Positions 14,519-22,821 of a DNA stretch of 23,496 bases are shown here, in pieces. The DNA comes from a virus, in the IMG/VR virus record IMGVR_UViG_3300020474_000117, positions 1 through 23,496 of that record; one strand, 5' to 3'. A model generated the notes under the pieces. It had not been told where the DNA came from, searched no databases, and worked only from the letters and a program-made list of their open reading frames with translations. The translations under genes and the position numbers were made by a program. Numbering within the stretch: the first letter of the stretch is position 1; each line of letters opens with the position of its first letter.

Positions 14519-14729
14519 CTGCTGTTTCCTCTTCTGGTTGAGACTCAACTTCAGTTTCTACTTCAACTTCAGATTCCCCTTCGATGCCAAATAAATTTCC
14601 AGCAGCGTGAGGTCTCAGTTCATCGATTCTACCTGCTGATTTGGCAAATAAAGTATCTTTGATCTGATCACTAATATCCGCAGCAGACGCATCTGTCGCT
14701 ATCATGTTGACGAGTTCTTCCATAATCAT
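14511..14729 (-). CDS. 67: gp67-like prohead core protein
   Basis: 72 residues with a helical N-terminal half and a very acidic C-terminus (EGESEVEVETEVESQPEEE). T4 gp67 (80 residues) has the same build: MEGLIEAI, then IDLIKEEKIAIARNFLIEGEE, then a Glu/Asp tail. Here MEELVNMI, RIDELRPHAAGNLFGIEGE and the acidic tail line up. The position between portal gp20 and protease gp21 also matches T4. The ATG at 14723 (MEELV) may be the true start rather than 14729. gp67 helps to shape the prohead core. A TATAAATA late promoter lies 18-24 bases upstream. Confidence 0.75.
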   Translation of the reverse strand: MIMEELVNMIATDASAADISDQIKDTLFAKSAGRIDELRPHAAGNLFGIEGESEVEVETEVESQPEEETADV

Positions 14730-14746
14730 GTATATACTGATAAAGT

Positions 14747-14754
14747 TATTTATA
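14747..14754 (-). promoter_or_regulatory. Late promoter, exact TATAAATA
   Basis: A perfect T4 late consensus TATAAATA on the minus strand, 18 bases before the gp67-like ATG at 14729. It overlaps the TAA stop codon (14752-14750) of gp20. Confidence 0.8.
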
Positions 14755-16432
14755 TCTCTCCCTCATTAGCACCTGGTTTTGGTAACTTAGCTGCAGTCTC
14801 AGGTTTGGTCGGTGGAAGTTCTCCCATCGCTGCATTTGGATCTTCCATTTCCATACCCATCGCAGCACCCTGTTCCAACTCTAACATCTGTTGATTAGGA
14901 TCAGGTATGATACCCTTAGCAATTTCATCCTCTATCTGCTCATCAATTTCTACAATCTCTTGATCTCTTTGACGCAATACTTGTCTCCTTACATATTCTG
15001 TAGAATAGTATCTACCAACATAAGGTTCAACCATACCAAGAAGACCTAAACGACCTTCCATCAATTCCTTATCTTTTAGTTCTGCAAAGTGATTATCATA
15101 GATAAAATCAAATTGAATATGCTCAGACATTACCTCCCAATCGTCTGGGGTAACAATGTTCTTAAGTAACAACTGTGTTCTTAGCATATCTAAAAAGATT
15201 TTACCAAAACGCTTACGCAGTCTACCTACAAACTTACTAAACTTAAGTTCGTCTCTTAAAATTTCTGAACTACGACCGAGATTAAATCCATCACCAGATC
15301 CAGCGATTCTAGATTCAGGTACTCCCAAAGATCTGTACAACTTAGATTGGAAGTACTCAATGTCAGCCAACTCTCCAAGGTTCTGTCCACCTGGTAATGT
15401 TGTAATTTCTGTTCCTCTTCCACCCTCTCTTCTTGGTAACCAAAAGTCTTCAAGCATGGACATGTATTTTTTATCATCTCTTGTTTCACCTGTTTTTGAA
15501 TCATATACTAACTTGTTTCTATAACGAGACATTACATCTCTTAGATATTGCTCTGCTTTAATCTTAGGTAGATTACCAACATCAATATAAAATATCCTTC
15601 TTTCTGGTGCTCTCGATAGTCTGTATATAACAAGACTATCTTCAATCATCCTTAACTGATTGAGTGCTTTAATTGCTTTGTGGAGATAAGATAAACATGT
15701 ACCCTTATTCCTATCGACCAAACCAGAGGTACAATATGTAATAGAATCTTTTGCAAGTTTAACTCCTGTCATATGGGGTGCACTACCTTGTATCATATTA
15801 GTAGGATACCTAGGTGTGGGAGTATACATGAAATACTCTTCAATCTTAGGAAATACTACCTTATCATTATCATGTACATTAGGACTAGCATTAAACAAAT
15901 CTGATCTTTCTTTATTTTGTTTTTGTTCCTTACGAACATACCTCATCTTCATAGGATCGATATACCTTAACTCCTGTATACCATCTTGAGGTTTTTTGAT
16001 ATCAATTACTTTGTTGTAATATATCCTTCCATCAACATACCAGTTTCTAAAAATTTCATGAGATTTAGAATCAAAATCTAATAGATCTTTGATGTGTTTA
16101 AACTCAACTCTTATCTTATCTTTAATACCATCTGATGCATTTAAATTCTCCAAGTCTATCTCTACAGGAGAATCATTTGTATCCGATACAATTGCTTCAT
16201 TTACAATATCTTCTACAGCATTGTCCACTTCTGGATGAAGTGCCATCTCACGATATTTTTTAATTGATTGATGTTCGTCTTTATAAATCCCTTCAAGATC
16301 TATTACCTGACTAGAAAATCCACTCTGAATATAATAATCAACCCCATCCTCACCTGTCTGTGGAATGGGGGAGACTACACCCTTAGGTAGATCGTCGTTG
16401 TCGTCAATTGAGAATCCAAAAAGTTTGGCCAT
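14750..16432 (-). CDS. 20: Portal vertex protein gp20
   Basis: 560 residues (T4 gp20: 524). Recognisable segments include KYREMALHPEVDNAVEDIVNEAI, LRYIDPMKMRYVRKE, DSLVIYRLSRAPERRIFYIDVGNLPKIKAEQYLRDVM and RLGVPESRIAG-like SLGVPESRIAGSGDGFNLGRSSEILRDELKF. These are classic gp20 markers used in cyanophage surveys. Twelve copies form the portal ring through which gp17 pumps DNA. The C-terminus is Met- and Pro-rich and low-complexity. A late-promoter motif lies 26 bases before the ATG. Confidence 0.98.
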   Translation of the reverse strand: MAKLFGFSIDDNDDLPKGVVSPIPQTGEDGVDYYIQSGFSSQVIDLEGIYKDEHQSIKKYREMALHPEVDNAVEDIVNEAIVSDTNDSPVEIDLENLNASDGIKDKIRVEFKHIKDLLDFDSKSHEIFRNWYVDGRIYYNKVIDIKKPQDGIQELRYIDPMKMRYVRKEQKQNKERSDLFNASPNVHDNDKVVFPKIEEYFMYTPTPRYPTNMIQGSAPHMTGVKLAKDSITYCTSGLVDRNKGTCLSYLHKAIKALNQLRMIEDSLVIYRLSRAPERRIFYIDVGNLPKIKAEQYLRDVMSRYRNKLVYDSKTGETRDDKKYMSMLEDFWLPRREGGRGTEITTLPGGQNLGELADIEYFQSKLYRSLGVPESRIAGSGDGFNLGRSSEILRDELKFSKFVGRLRKRFGKIFLDMLRTQLLLKNIVTPDDWEVMSEHIQFDFIYDNHFAELKDKELMEGRLGLLGMVEPYVGRYYSTEYVRRQVLRQRDQEIVEIDEQIEDEIAKGIIPDPNQQMLELEQGAAMGMEMEDPNAAMGELPPTKPETAAKLPKPGANEGEI

Positions 16433-16457
16433 TATTTAATAAGTACCTGATCTTATC

Positions 16458-16465
16458 TATTTATC
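16458..16465 (-). promoter_or_regulatory. Late promoter motif before gp20
   Basis: GATAAATA on the minus strand, 26 bases before the gp20 ATG. It overlaps the TGA stop codon (16466-16464) of gp19. Confidence 0.65.
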
Positions 16466-17084
16466 AGCTTACTGAACCACCATTTCCAGCAGCTTCCCAC
16501 CACTGAACCTGTAAGGTTACGGTAAATTCTTCGATTGCGTCAGCAGAATCGTAAGAAAGATCTATCTGAGAAACATTAGTTGGGAACACACTATAGAATT
16601 TATATGTTCTAAGAACAGGCATGTTCTGATCAGATTGTTGATTACCACCAGCAACAGCAGATCTACCAAGTTGGTAGACATATGCGTCTCTAGTATAATC
16701 TTCTGGGTTAATGTTACCAGCGTTGTCAGATACTTTAGACATGGAGTTCATCCATCTCTCAAAGGAACTTCTGATTGCGAAATCTGTATCGTTGATGACA
16801 GTAATCTGCCACTCATCGAATGTTCTGTCTCCTGCAATTTTTAGTTGTCTTCCTCTAAAGGGGACACTAATAGGAGCGATGTTAGACGCAGGTAATGCTG
16901 CTGTCTTGACAAGGAACCTACTCTTAGGATCTATGTCAGCAACAGATGCATCTACTACACCATCTGGGAATGCAAGAACTACCTCAAACAGATTAGGTCT
17001 TGCAATACCACCAGTTAACCTGGACTTGAACTTATCAATAGTCCTTTCCGAGGTCTTTGGTGGGTTTGCGGAATTGATTGCCAT
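16464..17084 (-). CDS. 19: Tail tube protein gp19
   Basis: 206 residues (T4 gp19: 163). The start DKFKSRLTGGIARPNLFEVVLAFP and the end IDLSYDSADAIEEFTVTLQVQWWEA are typical of the T4 tail tube family, with the central DEWQITVINDTDFAIRSSFERWMNSM. Hexamers stack to form the inner tube through which DNA passes. It follows gp18 by 26 bases with no clear promoter between, so the two are probably cotranscribed. Confidence 0.95.
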   Translation of the reverse strand: MAINSANPPKTSERTIDKFKSRLTGGIARPNLFEVVLAFPDGVVDASVADIDPKSRFLVKTAALPASNIAPISVPFRGRQLKIAGDRTFDEWQITVINDTDFAIRSSFERWMNSMSKVSDNAGNINPEDYTRDAYVYQLGRSAVAGGNQQSDQNMPVLRTYKFYSVFPTNVSQIDLSYDSADAIEEFTVTLQVQWWEAAGNGGSVS

Positions 17085-17110
17085 TAGTCTTACCTAAAGT
17101 GAATTAATAA

Positions 17111-19351
17111 TTAAACTTTTCCAATAACTTCGTCAAAGGAAACACCTGTGCGTGTAGCAACAAATGTTAGACCTATGAAGTTAATAGATCTTGCTGGTTT
17201 AATATAGATGTCAGCAACAAACTCATTGCTGTCAATGATCGAAGGTGTGTTATTGGTCTCATCGCAGATAACGACGAAATCTTGAATACCACGCTTAGAC
17301 TGTACATCACGAAGGAATGGTTCAACAATGTTGATGAAATTAATTCTTGTAATTTCGTCGTTGAACTCAAAGAGTACATCTTTTGCTGCTGCAGCAATTG
17401 CTTTCTCAAGGAAGATAAACAATCTGCGAACATTGATTCTATCAAAGGCAGAAGACCTACCCAATCCAGTCTTATCACCAAACAGGATAATACCTGCACC
17501 AGGTGAGAAGATAATTGGATTGATTCTGTTAGAATACAATTTATCTCTATGTACTTTATTAGGTGCGTATGCTAGTTTAACAGCATTAAGAATAGCACCC
17601 CTTGCAGTTCCGCCTGGTGAGAACCAAGGGAAGTTATTAATATCGTTTCTTGCACATGCACCAGCGATGTCACCGTTCATAGGGACATATCTGAACTGTT
17701 GATTGAACCTATCATACATGTACTTGTAACCACTATCTAAGATCGCATAGGAACTAGATGTGATTGGTGAGTAGTAACTAACAATGTTGTCAGTAACTGT
17801 ATCTACATTTAACTGTAGTGATTCACCATTACCAGATGGACTCAAGAATGATCCTCTGAAAGGTGAGAGGAATGCGATTGCATCCTTTCTAAACTCGGCA
17901 ATCTCAATCAGTTTATTTGATAATGCTTGAGTTTCATACTTACCATGATTAGCACATCCTAATAGTAGGAAATCTACATCATAGAGATCTGGATCTCTTA
18001 GATAATCATATGCTTCTGATAGAGCACCGATATCTAGATTTAATGCATTTGATGCATTGATATCTACAACACCATTATAGTTCTTACCACCTGCTAGTGT
18101 TCCAGCAAAGTTACCGATACAACTAAATGTAATGTTCTCAGTATTCTGATCCCATCCACCATCACCAAATACATCCCATTGATCAGTGTCAAATCCTGTA
18201 GTAACAATACCAGCAGGAGCACTACCACCAAATAGGTTATCAGAACCAACTTCTAGTACCTTTCTCCAATATGATGCTGAACCAGCAGAGTATTGAGAGT
18301 CTTTTGCTTTAGATAAGTTAACATGTTTCTCTAGGATAGAACCTGAGTTACCAGTTAAAGTACCGCTATCGTCGTATGCAACAACATGTATTTCATCAAA
18401 TCTAGAGTTTCTAGCAGCAGCATAAGATGATGTGCCAGGTTTCTCAGCAATTTGATTCCACTTAACAACAGTACCATTGTTTAGTGTGATTGTTTGTTGA
18501 TCAAACCAATCTTTAGAACCAGTGTATGTTGTTACACCACTGTATGTTGCAGGTGATAAACCTCTCCATGAACCGTATCTCCTTACTTCACCAGTGTGGA
18601 TACCAAGATTACCAGTCTCAGAGAACTGATATGTACCTGCTTGTTGATAGTCAACAGCAGTTTCTGTGCCAGCACCAGATACATGAGAAACTAATTTAAC
18701 TGTAATTGCAGCGTTTCCAACTTCTGTAATTAATCCTTTTAAATATCCATCCAATACACTAGTTGAACCAGATCCAGCAATAACTGTGTTTGCAGGAACA
18801 GTTTGTGTTACAGCGTAACCAACTTGTAGATTAATAGGATCGATTGGAATGGTTGTAGAACCATAACCCAATACATCAGTGGTAACAATACCACTTAAAA
18901 CTTGATCGCCTTTGCCATCGATCATGGCAACTTTAATACCGTTTGACCATGAACCTGGATTTTTTGCAGCGAATGTAACACCAGCAAGGGTGTTCTCATT
19001 GTAACCAGCATCAGTGTAGTCATCTACACTTTTAATTTTAACGCTAGATGCTGTACCTACAAAACCATTTTTAAGTTCTTCGTCATCTGCTCTAACAACT
19101 CTCATAACCCCACCATAGGCAAGGTAAGATGAAGCAGTTAACCAATACTCGTAATGGTTATCTTTAGGATATGGTTGTCCAAAGGTATCCAAGAGATCGG
19201 CTTCTGTCTCTATAAGTTGCGGTCTCTCTACTGGTCCTTTAGCAAAAGGAGCAGCTAGTCCAGCAGTTTTAGTTGATGTTGCATCAACTCTACCGTTGGT
19301 CAGGTCTACTTCCCTTACAACAATTCCAGGAGATGCTAAATTTAGTGGCAT
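17111..19351 (-). CDS. 18: Tail sheath protein gp18
   Basis: 746 residues (T4 gp18: 659). The N-terminus ASPGIVVREVDLTN and YWLTASSYLAYGGVMRVVRADD are sheath hallmarks. The C-terminal domain SPGAGIILFGDKTGLGRSSAFDRINVRRLFIFLEKAI followed by FEFND is the conserved core that builds the contractile sheath. The middle, roughly residues 130-400, is the variable outer part. A GGGGA ribosome site is about seven bases before the ATG, and a late promoter lies at 19389-19396. Confidence 0.98.
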   Translation of the reverse strand: MPLNLASPGIVVREVDLTNGRVDATSTKTAGLAAPFAKGPVERPQLIETEADLLDTFGQPYPKDNHYEYWLTASSYLAYGGVMRVVRADDEELKNGFVGTASSVKIKSVDDYTDAGYNENTLAGVTFAAKNPGSWSNGIKVAMIDGKGDQVLSGIVTTDVLGYGSTTIPIDPINLQVGYAVTQTVPANTVIAGSGSTSVLDGYLKGLITEVGNAAITVKLVSHVSGAGTETAVDYQQAGTYQFSETGNLGIHTGEVRRYGSWRGLSPATYSGVTTYTGSKDWFDQQTITLNNGTVVKWNQIAEKPGTSSYAAARNSRFDEIHVVAYDDSGTLTGNSGSILEKHVNLSKAKDSQYSAGSASYWRKVLEVGSDNLFGGSAPAGIVTTGFDTDQWDVFGDGGWDQNTENITFSCIGNFAGTLAGGKNYNGVVDINASNALNLDIGALSEAYDYLRDPDLYDVDFLLLGCANHGKYETQALSNKLIEIAEFRKDAIAFLSPFRGSFLSPSGNGESLQLNVDTVTDNIVSYYSPITSSSYAILDSGYKYMYDRFNQQFRYVPMNGDIAGACARNDINNFPWFSPGGTARGAILNAVKLAYAPNKVHRDKLYSNRINPIIFSPGAGIILFGDKTGLGRSSAFDRINVRRLFIFLEKAIAAAAKDVLFEFNDEITRINFINIVEPFLRDVQSKRGIQDFVVICDETNNTPSIIDSNEFVADIYIKPARSINFIGLTFVATRTGVSFDEVIGKV

Positions 19352-19388
19352 CTTTTTATCCCCTAATAGATTCCAATTTGTCTATCAT

Positions 19389-19396
19389 TATTTATT
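19389..19396 (-). promoter_or_regulatory. Late promoter motif before gp18
   Basis: AATAAATA on the minus strand, 38 bases before the gp18 ATG. A second partial motif, GTAAATA, lies just upstream at 19396-19402. Both are in the 81-base gap that opens the virion gene block. Confidence 0.65.
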
Positions 19397-19432
19397 ATTT
19401 ACTAGTCTTTAAACGGGGAAACAGTGCATGAA

Positions 19433-19663
19433 CTACCAGTCTGGGTACACCCAGTTCATTGAGTCTTTCTTTCTACTAGCAGTTACTCTTGCAACTGTAC
19501 ATGACTTACACTCGTATGAATATGATGATGGAAGATGTGTACTATTCTTATGTGTTATATAAAATCCTTCTATTAAATTCTTGATACTACCACAGACTCT
19601 ACATCGTCTTTCGCTCAGTAGTAATTCTCCATGATCGAATTGTTGGTCTAAGTCGAATTCCAT
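19433..19663 (-). CDS. Four-cysteine zinc-finger protein, unknown
   Basis: 76 residues from the ATG at 19663; a TTG five codons upstream is a weaker alternative. Two CxxC pairs (C21-C24 in CRVCGS and C52-C55 in CKSC) would bind one zinc ion, as in recombination endonuclease VII-like and HNH-type zinc ribbons. No HNH catalytic residues follow, so I do not call a nuclease. A basic stretch (TASRKKD) suggests nucleic acid contact. The start overlaps the end of the nucleotidyltransferase by 16 bases, and it is the last gene before the gp18 late promoter. Confidence 0.75.
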   Translation of the reverse strand: MEFDLDQQFDHGELLLSERRCRVCGSIKNLIEGFYITHKNSTHLPSSYSYECKSCTVARVTASRKKDSMNWVYPDW

Positions 19664-20076
19664 TGTTTTAAGATCCAACTGCTAGAGTTTTGTTTATGTG
19701 TTCCACCAACTCCAAATGCAAATTGCACTCTAGGGTCTTTATCAAACTCGTCAATCTCAGGTATATTATCCTGTGTTCTATCTCCACCATTAGCAAATAA
19801 GACATCATCAAATAGTACCAGAGTCTTTTTAATAAGATCTATAGAACTATTATTATCATCATTAAATGCTACAGCACTATCAACCATTCTCAATTCTCGA
19901 ATGACTGCCATCCTTTCTTCTATGGGCATGAATGGTTTACCCTTCTTTCTAGTTAGCCATTCATCAGAGTTCAATCCTACTATGAGAATATCACCTAACT
20001 TCTTTGCTTCTTTAAAGTGTTCAATGTGTCCACTGTGGATAGGGTCAAATCCACCACTAACAATAACAACTCTCAT
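19648..20076 (-). CDS. Cytidylyltransferase-like nucleotidyltransferase
   Basis: 142 residues with the nucleotidyltransferase fold: GGFDPIHSGHIEHFKEAKKLGD carrying the HxGH motif (H14, H17), VGLNSDEW, IEERMAVIREL at 52-62 and FANGGDR at 94-100. This fits the TagD/RfaE2 group, which joins CTP or ATP to a phosphorylated alcohol or sugar. The substrate cannot be told. Such an enzyme could feed modification of a capsid, tail or host surface glycan. The ATG overlaps the previous stop as TAATG, with AGGAG six bases upstream. Confidence 0.85.
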   Translation of the reverse strand: MRVVIVSGGFDPIHSGHIEHFKEAKKLGDILIVGLNSDEWLTRKKGKPFMPIEERMAVIRELRMVDSAVAFNDDNNSSIDLIKKTLVLFDDVLFANGGDRTQDNIPEIDEFDKDPRVQFAFGVGGTHKQNSSSWILKQWNST

Positions 20077-20333
20077 TATTGCTCCTGTAGTTTTTCCATT
20101 ACAGTTGTCTTTCCTATTGCTGGTATATCATTAAGACCATTAACATCAAACCAAGGTGCATCTTCCCAATCAAATCCTTCACCAAATGTATTATCAGGTG
20201 ACATAATATACCAATGACATTTTGCATCGGGTATATCAACGGCACATACTGCCCAGTCATCAGACCATTGTGGAACTTGTACCCACATGACTGCTGCTAT
20301 TAGTATGGTAGATAATAATCCCCAGTCTCTCAT
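20076..20333 (-). CDS. Small membrane-anchored or secreted protein, unknown
   Basis: 85 residues from the ATG at 20333, which overlaps the gp17 stop as TAATG. A short hydrophobic segment at about 5-20 (GLLSTILIAAVMWVQV) looks like a signal peptide or anchor. The rest is rich in Trp and acidic residues (WSDDWAVCAVDIPDAKCHWYIMSPDNTFGEGFDWEDAPW), with two cysteines that could form a disulfide outside the cytoplasm. The family is not recognised. It is sandwiched between gp17 and the nucleotidyltransferase by one-base overlaps. Confidence 0.75.
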   Translation of the reverse strand: MRDWGLLSTILIAAVMWVQVPQWSDDWAVCAVDIPDAKCHWYIMSPDNTFGEGFDWEDAPWFDVNGLNDIPAIGKTTVMEKLQEQ

Positions 20334-21994
20334 TACTTGTACTCCCACATAAAAGATCTATCACCATACTCATCAACCCTTGCCCATCTATCACCTTCCC
20401 CATCTACAAACTCATCTTCATCATCTAAACCATCAGACATAAATCCAAAAGGAGCCATGTCCTGTTCAATCTGATTCTTTTGTTCTTCATAGATGCGTTT
20501 ACGAACATCTGTGTCTGTCATCTCCTTGAAGTAATCTTGTGCTACTAACCAAGCAAAGATAACTAAACACATTGCTAAGTCATCATGGCAACCATCTTCT
20601 GCCTCCCATGATTGTTTCTTTTGAACAAAGGTTGTTAGTTCTGCGATAATATCATAATCGTTCGTTACTATTTTATCATCTTCCATTAAAGTTTTCAAGT
20701 TAGAACAACCTAACTTTTTAACTGCTGCAGTCATCCTAACACCCATTTGTGTTTTACTACCTGAGAATCCTGATCCTACTTGTTGACCATTCCTTCCTCT
20801 CATAGCACACATCAGTAGATTTTCATACTCCAAATCATAATTCATAATGCTCGCTACCTGCTCTCCTATGTCATTGATCTCAATCAAAACATATGCTTGG
20901 TTGTAAGCATTGGCAATATCCATTATAATATTTGGAAATAGCATAGGTTTAATTTCATTATTCCTATACTTTGCTACAGTCCTATGTGGGAATGTAGTGA
21001 TGTCAAACACAATAAAACAAGAGTAATCATGATCTATTCCTCTAGCAGTATCAACCGTAATAATATAATCGTTACCTTTTATAGGTTGCTCATATATTAC
21101 CAATCCCTTTCCATTATTTTGTATTGGATCTTCAAAGACAAGGTTTCTTAACTTACTAACACTAATAAGAGTGTCAACAGATCCTAAGAACTCACATTCA
21201 AACTCAACCTTAAACTGTTGTTCAGATGTGTTCTTAATAGTCTGTTCCTTCCACTTAGCATCCCTACCAGGTACTTCTGACCAGTGGACTTCAGTAGCAG
21301 TGTATTCATTCTTACCTCTTTGTGCATCATGCCAATACCTATAGAAATGATTCATACCACATGGGGTAGAAACCATTATGACTTTGGTTGATTTACCAGA
21401 AGTGATAGTAGGATATACTGAGGAAAAGAATGCCTCAGCAATATGATTAGGAACAAAGGCAAACTCATCCAGAAAAATAATGTTAAAAGACATACCTCTA
21501 ACTGCTGATGCAGAGGTAGATGCTGCAAGTATTTTAGATCCATTTTCTAACTCCATTGATCCTTTATTCCATGACAAAATACCTTGCTGCATCCACTTAG
21601 GTAAATTTTCATAGGCAGTTTGTAACCTACCTAATAGTTCCCTTGCAGTTGCTGCTTTGTTTGCCAGAATACCTACATTAACACTATCATTAAAAACAAT
21701 ATAGTGCAATAGATATGAAACAGCAGTAGTGGATTTACCAGTCTGCCTTGGCATCTTACAGATATTAAATCTAGAATTATGGAAATTATTAATTAATTTT
21801 TCTTGGAAATCATACATCTTAAAGGGCACAAGACCTTCATCCAAAGATACAATTTTAATATAATTCTTTGCAAAATATATTGGATCTTGTTTACATTTGA
21901 TAAATTCCGCAATCTGTTTCTGACTAAACTCAACAGTTGTGTTTGCCTTTTTTAGATTGGGATTGCCAAGATAGATTTCATTTTGTGTAGGCAT
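20333..21994 (-). CDS. 17: Large terminase subunit gp17
   Basis: 553 residues (T4 gp17: 610). The ATPase half has Walker A PRQTGKS at 82-88 and Walker B IIFLDE at 172-177, with the coupling motif VSTPCG at 208-213. The C-terminal RNase H-like nuclease has D315 in TVDTARG, E372 in IEIND and D471/D472 in CHDDLAM. It cuts concatemeric DNA and pumps it into the prohead through gp20. The ATG overlaps the upstream nuclease gene as TAATG. The small terminase gp16 was not recognised in the window. Confidence 0.98.
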   Translation of the reverse strand: MPTQNEIYLGNPNLKKANTTVEFSQKQIAEFIKCKQDPIYFAKNYIKIVSLDEGLVPFKMYDFQEKLINNFHNSRFNICKMPRQTGKSTTAVSYLLHYIVFNDSVNVGILANKAATARELLGRLQTAYENLPKWMQQGILSWNKGSMELENGSKILAASTSASAVRGMSFNIIFLDEFAFVPNHIAEAFFSSVYPTITSGKSTKVIMVSTPCGMNHFYRYWHDAQRGKNEYTATEVHWSEVPGRDAKWKEQTIKNTSEQQFKVEFECEFLGSVDTLISVSKLRNLVFEDPIQNNGKGLVIYEQPIKGNDYIITVDTARGIDHDYSCFIVFDITTFPHRTVAKYRNNEIKPMLFPNIIMDIANAYNQAYVLIEINDIGEQVASIMNYDLEYENLLMCAMRGRNGQQVGSGFSGSKTQMGVRMTAAVKKLGCSNLKTLMEDDKIVTNDYDIIAELTTFVQKKQSWEAEDGCHDDLAMCLVIFAWLVAQDYFKEMTDTDVRKRIYEEQKNQIEQDMAPFGFMSDGLDDEDEFVDGEGDRWARVDEYGDRSFMWEYK

Positions 21995-22470
21995 TATTCT
22001 ACTAGCGTACCGTGTGCTCTACGAATCTCTCTGAGTTCTTCAAAGTTTTTTTGTTTTGTTCCACCATCATATGCCCAAGCGTAACCTTCTTGAATCATTA
22101 ATTCGTTGAGTGATACATCAGCATCGCCAACATATATCCAACCAAGAAGCCTACCATACTTACCCATGCCACCCTTAAGTTCGGTTCTAATAGTAAGTTC
22201 TTCATCGCCTTTAATTGTTTCTTCTAATTTTTGTTTCATCCACGCAGTAGCATCAAGACCCAATGCTTTCTCTTCTAAGTCTCTAGTTCTTTTCTCAGGA
22301 GTGTCCACACCAGCGATCCGTACCCTTTCTGTCTTCGCTATGTCAAATCCTAGATCAATAATGACATCAATAGTGTCACCATCAACTACCTTCTTTATCT
22401 TCGTTACCCTGAAGTTGTAGCAGCTCTTCCTGCTTGGTGGTGTCATCGCTCCCATTTGGCCAAATTTCAT
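21994..22470 (-). CDS. SNase-like thermonuclease
   Basis: 158 residues with all staphylococcal nuclease active-site features: VVDGDTIDV (D30, D32), VRIAGVDTPE (R51, D56, E59) and KYGRLLGWIYV (R107). These correspond to SNase metal ligands and the R35/E43/R87 catalytic set. It would cleave DNA or RNA with calcium. No clear signal peptide is seen, so it may act inside the cell, perhaps on host DNA. The start is unsure: ATGs at 22470, 22455 and 22446 are possible, and all overlap the 58-residue gene in another frame. The 22446 ATG has GGGAG close upstream. Confidence 0.88.
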   Translation of the reverse strand: MKFGQMGAMTPPSRKSCYNFRVTKIKKVVDGDTIDVIIDLGFDIAKTERVRIAGVDTPEKRTRDLEEKALGLDATAWMKQKLEETIKGDEELTIRTELKGGMGKYGRLLGWIYVGDADVSLNELMIQEGYAWAYDGGTKQKNFEELREIRRAHGTLVE

Positions 22471-22558
22471 CGTACTTAAATATGTAGTAGATTACGACAC
22501 CTACTAATATTAAGAGAAATGCTACCATATTGTTTACGAACCAGACAACTTCATTCAT
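22382..22558 (-). CDS. 58-residue membrane protein
   Basis: The ATG overlaps the preceding stop as ATGA (22558-22555). One strong membrane segment covers about 6-28 (WFVNNMVAFLLILVGVVIYYIFK) and is followed by a short acidic, Gln-rich tail. The single-span, short-tail layout could be a holin-like, spanin-like or membrane-tether protein, but no family is recognised. Its last 65-89 bases overlap the nuclease start in another frame, which is unusually long for this genome. Confidence 0.7.
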   Translation of the reverse strand: MNEVVWFVNNMVAFLLILVGVVIYYIFKYDEIWPNGSDDTTKQEELLQLQGNEDKEGS

Positions 22559-22821
22559 GATACTTTACCACCCCATTCAGAATTAGGATCTAATCTATCC
22601 ATATAATTAAATCCACTGCCTTCTGGGTAAATATATTTTCCATTCTCATCAAAGTTTGGACCTACCTTCTTTGCAGGATATGTTGGATAAGGTCTCAACC
22701 CTGCTCTCATCTCATTACCCTTTCTTCTTCTCATCTCATTACCAGTCTCATAATCTTCGGGCATAGTAGGACAAGAAGTTCCTAAAATCTTTCTGATATC
22801 TTCTTTAGTGTATCCTTTCAT
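22555..22821 (-). CDS. Unknown small protein with GNEMR repeat
   Basis: 88 residues from the ATG at 22821, which overlaps the upstream stop as TAATG and has GGAGG about ten bases before it. The start at 22863 is less likely. The protein has a short basic N-terminus (MKGYTKEDIRKILGTSCP), the repeat GNEMRRRKGNEMR in the middle, and a Tyr/Pro/Gly-rich C-terminus (YPTYPAKKVGPNFDENGKYIYPEGSG). No family is recognised. Its place upstream of gp17 is the region where gp16 would be expected, but it does not resemble T4 gp16. Confidence 0.75.
   Translation of the reverse strand: MKGYTKEDIRKILGTSCPTMPEDYETGNEMRRRKGNEMRAGLRPYPTYPAKKVGPNFDENGKYIYPEGSGFNYMDRLDPNSEWGGKVS
22705..22743. repeat. 15-base direct repeat inside a gene
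   Basis: TCTCATCTCATTACC occurs at 22705-22719 and 22729-22743 on the plus strand, 24 bases apart. In the protein on the minus strand this gives the repeated GNEMR, in phase, so it is probably a coding duplication of eight codons. Confidence 0.8.

Noticed and set aside
15256-15504. Minus-strand ORF within gp20
   Set aside because: It is out of frame with a well-supported portal gene and has no coupling or ribosome site.
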